The notes under the pieces were generated by a model. It saw only the letters and a program-made list of their open reading frames with translations, had not been told where the DNA came from and made no database searches. A program made the translations under genes and the position numbers. Shown here piece after piece: positions 61,335-64,000 of a stretch of 64,000 nucleotides of DNA. How positions within the stretch are numbered: position 1 is the first letter of the stretch; every line of letters starts with the position of its first letter. Source of the stretch: Spirochaetota bacterium (lineage in GTDB: Bacteria; Spirochaetota; Brachyspiria; Brachyspirales; JACRPF01); assembly GCA_016214035.1 (NCBI GenBank), contig JACRPF010000007.1, positions 1-64,000 of the forward strand. Direction: 5' to 3'.

Positions 61335-63812
61335 TCACTCAAGACCCAATGTTCTCACAAAATCGTCATAAATAATAAGTCCGTTATGCGCATCAGGTAT
61401 CAGCAAGGACCCTTCATGCACTACCGCCCTGCCCGGATTGCCCTTCGTCCCGATTTCTTTTATGAGTACCGGTTTCTGCAGATCCGATATATTTACGATG
61501 CCGACGCGTGATGTTATCCTGTCGCTTACGAACAGGTATGTACCGTACACGGACGGCTTGCCCAATAGTTTTCCTCCAAAGGTGATCTTCGGCTTTTTTT
61601 CAATGCCTGTCTCAAGCGGTCCAGCCAGCCTGTAGCCGCCCCGATCCATTACCAGCATATTTTTTCCCAGCGCAGCAACTCCGCCCTCAATGGTGAATCT
61701 GCTGTTGACAGTGAGTCCTGTGTCAATTTCCTTTTTATTACGCAGAAGATCAAGCCAGCGTATACCCTTGATGTGGCAGTGCACGCAGGCATACCGGTTG
61801 TCTATCATACCCAGACCGATCTGATCATAATAAATTATACCGGCCCTGTAACTCGCGGCGGTAACGGGGCTTTCCGGATTGCTGACATCCACAATATCAA
61901 AGACATTCATATGTTCAACGAGTACATAGTTGCCTCCCTCGCAGGCAACCGACTGACGTACCTGGCCCATGTTTTCCTGCCGGAATGCACCTATTTTCCT
62001 GAGCTGTCCCTTACCTTCATACTGATAGATGGACATTCCATTCAAACCCTCGCTGATATAGGCCTTGTCTTTATACACACTTACATAGAATATATTTGCT
62101 GTTGATCTGATCGTAGTGACCTCTTCAATCTCAGGCCATAGTTTGACCACCTTCAATCCGGACATTCCCGCGGCAACCAGCGCGTATCCGTCAAGAAACG
62201 CGACATTCCGGACCTGTCCTCCCGGTCTGTAAACCCGATGGTCTTTTTCAGGCATTGCACGGTACGCCGGGATTTGTATGGGCTTCTCCGATTCTCTTTC
62301 ACAGGGCAGCGCGCCTGCCACTTTTGCGATATGAAACCCGCTTTTACCGCAGGCCATGAGGACATAGTCTTTGACCGCAGTAATACCGACGACCATACCG
62401 GGATTATAGTGATTGATCACAACAGGCTTCTTGGGGTCTTTGATATTGACAATAAAAGCGCCGTTGAACGTGTCAGCGCAGTACATCAAATCCCCTGATG
62501 CTTCCGCGCTCCACATGTCAAAACCGCCCCCGTCAAAAAACGCGGGGAACTGCACCCGAGAAATAAACTCGGGCTGTGAAGGATCCTTCAGCGAATATAT
62601 TTCAAGACCGTGCCCCATACCATAACCCTCGTCGCCTTCCGCCTTCGGCGCGGGCACGCCCCTTCGATGATGGCCGGTTGACACGAAGATCAGGCCGCCG
62701 AGGACATATACTCCGTCACCGTAGCCCTGAAGCTCCCGCTCTGATACCGTTTTCGGGATCCCGGGATTGCTGATATCGATCGTCGTCAAACGCCCGGCGC
62801 CCCAGTCCCCCGCATAGGCATAACCGTTTCGTATATCAACGGATTGTGCTTCATGCGTTTTGATCTTGCTTATAAAAACCGGCTTGGCCGGGTTTGAAAC
62901 ATCTATGAACTCAACGCCGTACTGACGCTGTGCAACGGCAAGGATGCTGCCGTTGACCTGCACTCCGGTGGCAAGCTCAATGGTATCATACTGGCAAATG
63001 AACTTCGGATTTTTGGGGTCCTTCACGTCAAAGATAAACAGCCCGTCATTCCTTGCCGTCACATAGGCAATGTTGTTTTCAACAGCAATTTGTCTGCCCT
63101 TGCCGCCAAATATCACCTTGGAAACCACCACAGGCTTCTCCGGGTCAGCGATATCGACTATAAATAAATTGTACTGCGCTGCGACATAGGCGTACGTTCC
63201 TTTCGCGCATACATCCATTGCACCGCTCATGTCCAGTGTTGCCACGGGCTCCAATTTAGCGCCGTAGTTTGCCGGAACGACAGTAATGCTTTCCTGTTTT
63301 TTTTCTTCTTTCATCGTATTTCCCTCAGCAGGATTAACAATTCTTATAGCGTCAGCCATGACAAATCCGTCCGTGTCTTTGTTCAATATAGTAATGCCGC
63401 CCTGCCCTTTTAAAAAAGTAAATGTGCCCAGCTTGCGCCAGCCGTTTTCGTGCTTGTTCTCTTTCATAGTAACGATTACCGTTTTTATCCCGTCCTTGCA
63501 TTCAATGATTACCGGAACATTTGATGCCCTGTTCGCATGCGGAGAATACATGATATACAGGTCACGTATTCCTTCTATTTCAGGCGGGAGCTTAAAGGTG
63601 ACGCTTTTTTGACCTTTATCGGAATTGGCATCGTGCATACAATTTTTGCCGGTTATAAATTTACCGCTATATTCGCTCATGGTCCATTTACCCTGAAAGC
63701 TCACGTGAACGGAATCTTCTGTGTCCAGTATGATCCCGCCGGCGGATAAAAAGAGGGCTGTACATAACGTGATTATTGCGACATGCATTACCAGTACGGG
63801 ATTATTTTTCAT
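61335..63812 (-). CDS. Exported LVIVD-repeat beta-propeller protein with golvesin-type N-terminal domain
   Basis: 825 residues from the ATG at 63812 (GGGGA upstream; a GTG five codons earlier is also in frame). The signal peptide is VAIITLCTALFLSAGG. Residues about 25-165 resemble the golvesin/xanthan-lyase carbohydrate-binding domain (RDLYIMYSPHANRASNVPV, GTFTFLKGQGGITILNKDTD). Then come many LVIVD-type propeller blades (YAYVAAQYNLFIVDIADPEK, DGLFIFDVKDPKNPKF, GVEFIDVSNPAKPVF). Likely a surface glycan-binding scaffold. Its codon use (more AAA, fewer NCG codons) differs from its neighbours, so transfer is possible. An AraC regulator lies upstream. Confidence 0.8.
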   Translation of the reverse strand: MKNNPVLVMHVAIITLCTALFLSAGGIILDTEDSVHVSFQGKWTMSEYSGKFITGKNCMHDANSDKGQKSVTFKLPPEIEGIRDLYIMYSPHANRASNVPVIIECKDGIKTVIVTMKENKHENGWRKLGTFTFLKGQGGITILNKDTDGFVMADAIRIVNPAEGNTMKEEKKQESITVVPANYGAKLEPVATLDMSGAMDVCAKGTYAYVAAQYNLFIVDIADPEKPVVVSKVIFGGKGRQIAVENNIAYVTARNDGLFIFDVKDPKNPKFICQYDTIELATGVQVNGSILAVAQRQYGVEFIDVSNPAKPVFISKIKTHEAQSVDIRNGYAYAGDWGAGRLTTIDISNPGIPKTVSERELQGYGDGVYVLGGLIFVSTGHHRRGVPAPKAEGDEGYGMGHGLEIYSLKDPSQPEFISRVQFPAFFDGGGFDMWSAEASGDLMYCADTFNGAFIVNIKDPKKPVVINHYNPGMVVGITAVKDYVLMACGKSGFHIAKVAGALPCERESEKPIQIPAYRAMPEKDHRVYRPGGQVRNVAFLDGYALVAAGMSGLKVVKLWPEIEEVTTIRSTANIFYVSVYKDKAYISEGLNGMSIYQYEGKGQLRKIGAFRQENMGQVRQSVACEGGNYVLVEHMNVFDIVDVSNPESPVTAASYRAGIIYYDQIGLGMIDNRYACVHCHIKGIRWLDLLRNKKEIDTGLTVNSRFTIEGGVAALGKNMLVMDRGGYRLAGPLETGIEKKPKITFGGKLLGKPSVYGTYLFVSDRITSRVGIVNISDLQKPVLIKEIGTKGNPGRAVVHEGSLLIPDAHNGLIIYDDFVRTLGLE

Positions 63813-63830
63813 ACGATGTTTCCCCACTCT

Positions 63831-63844
63831 ATTCTCCGGAGAAT
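63831..63844. promoter_or_regulatory. Candidate operator palindrome upstream of the LVIVD gene
   Basis: ATTCTCCGGAGAAT is a perfect 14-bp palindrome 19 bp before the LVIVD start, between that gene and the AraC gene. Confidence 0.35.
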
Positions 63845-63919
63845 AACGCAGGCATTACCGCTTAAGCTATTACACATGGTATACTAGTACTGCGAACATG
63901 CTGCCGGGTAAATGGAAAA

Positions 63920-64000
63920 TCATGCCCGTGATGGTACTTTCTTGCTCCGCCGGAAATCCTGCGGGCTCTGCCCCACGTGACGCATAAAAAGCTTCGAAAA
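63920..64000 (-). CDS. AraC-family regulator, C-terminal end (partial)
   Basis: The last 26 codons of a gene entering from the right edge. The peptide FSKLFMRHVGQSPQDFRR is the hallmark end of the second helix-turn-helix of AraC proteins. It ends at the stop 63922-63920 and is transcribed toward the LVIVD gene about 110 bp downstream, which it may control. Confidence 0.8.
   Translation of the reverse strand, partial: FSKLFMRHVGQSPQDFRRSKKVPSRA

Overview
The window is a bacterial chromosome segment of about 53% G+C (estimated by eye) that I cannot place in a genus. A CsgG-like outer-surface protein, probable lipoproteins, Sel1 and TPR proteins, and many exported carbohydrate-active enzymes point to a diderm, saccharolytic, probably anaerobic bacterium. 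Spirochaetota or a PVC lineage such as Lentisphaerota fits the gene style, but no ribosomal or phylogenetic marker gene is present, so this is only a guess. The core genes seen are glmS, mnmE, pncB, tRNA-Leu(CAA) and a U32 peptidase.

Layout. 1-6.7 kb: a giant exported Ig/PKD-type repeat protein (frameshifted, running off the left edge) and a CsgG-like partner. 6.9-11.7 kb: SGNH hydrolase, methyltransferase, DapA-family lyase and a YdeI-like protein, with two repeat elements. 11.8-15.4 kb: an alpha-2-macroglobulin-like exported protein. 15.5-23.2 kb: a carbohydrate operon (RraA-like, small exported protein, enolase-superfamily dehydratase, SDR, two GH113-like and one GH39-like glycosidase, IclR). 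23.2-26.5 kb: a repeat array, a gene remnant, and a sulfatase divergent from a XylR-type AraC regulator. 26.6-30 kb: a frameshifted exported metallophosphoesterase. 30.4-34.3 kb: IclR / FAD-oxidoreductase / unknown 600-residue protein. 34.4-42.2 kb: NUDIX, U32, Sel1 plus CsgG-like pair, tRNA-Leu, glmS and mnmE. 42.3-48.1 kb: ADP-ribosylglycohydrolase, two inverted-repeat elements, and a PHP / VIT-ferritin / pncB operon. 48.1-55.8 kb: a second IclR operon (IclR, doubled Fe-S protein, small exported protein paralogous to that in the first operon, two glycosidases). 56-60.1 kb: a TPR protein and a three-gene exported glycosidase operon. 60.2-64 kb: a candidate ncRNA, an inverted copy of the 23-kb repeat array, a membrane-anchored protein, an LVIVD beta-propeller protein and the end of an AraC regulator.

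The genes suggest uptake-coupled breakdown of plant or algal polysaccharide, with IclR proteins as the main switches, but no sugar transporter is seen in the window. Near-consensus sigma-70 promoters with mostly 16-17 bp spacers are readable in front of many genes. Three of them (DapA-like, mnmE, TPR) place the transcription start on the start codon.

The least explained features are non-coding. Three intergenic arrays have an exact 21-bp period, and two of them are inverted copies 37 kb apart. A 150-170 bp structured repeat follows two genes and shows compensatory base changes in a stem. Two MITE-like elements sit side by side. Palindromic repeats lie inside the N-terminus of a glycosidase gene.
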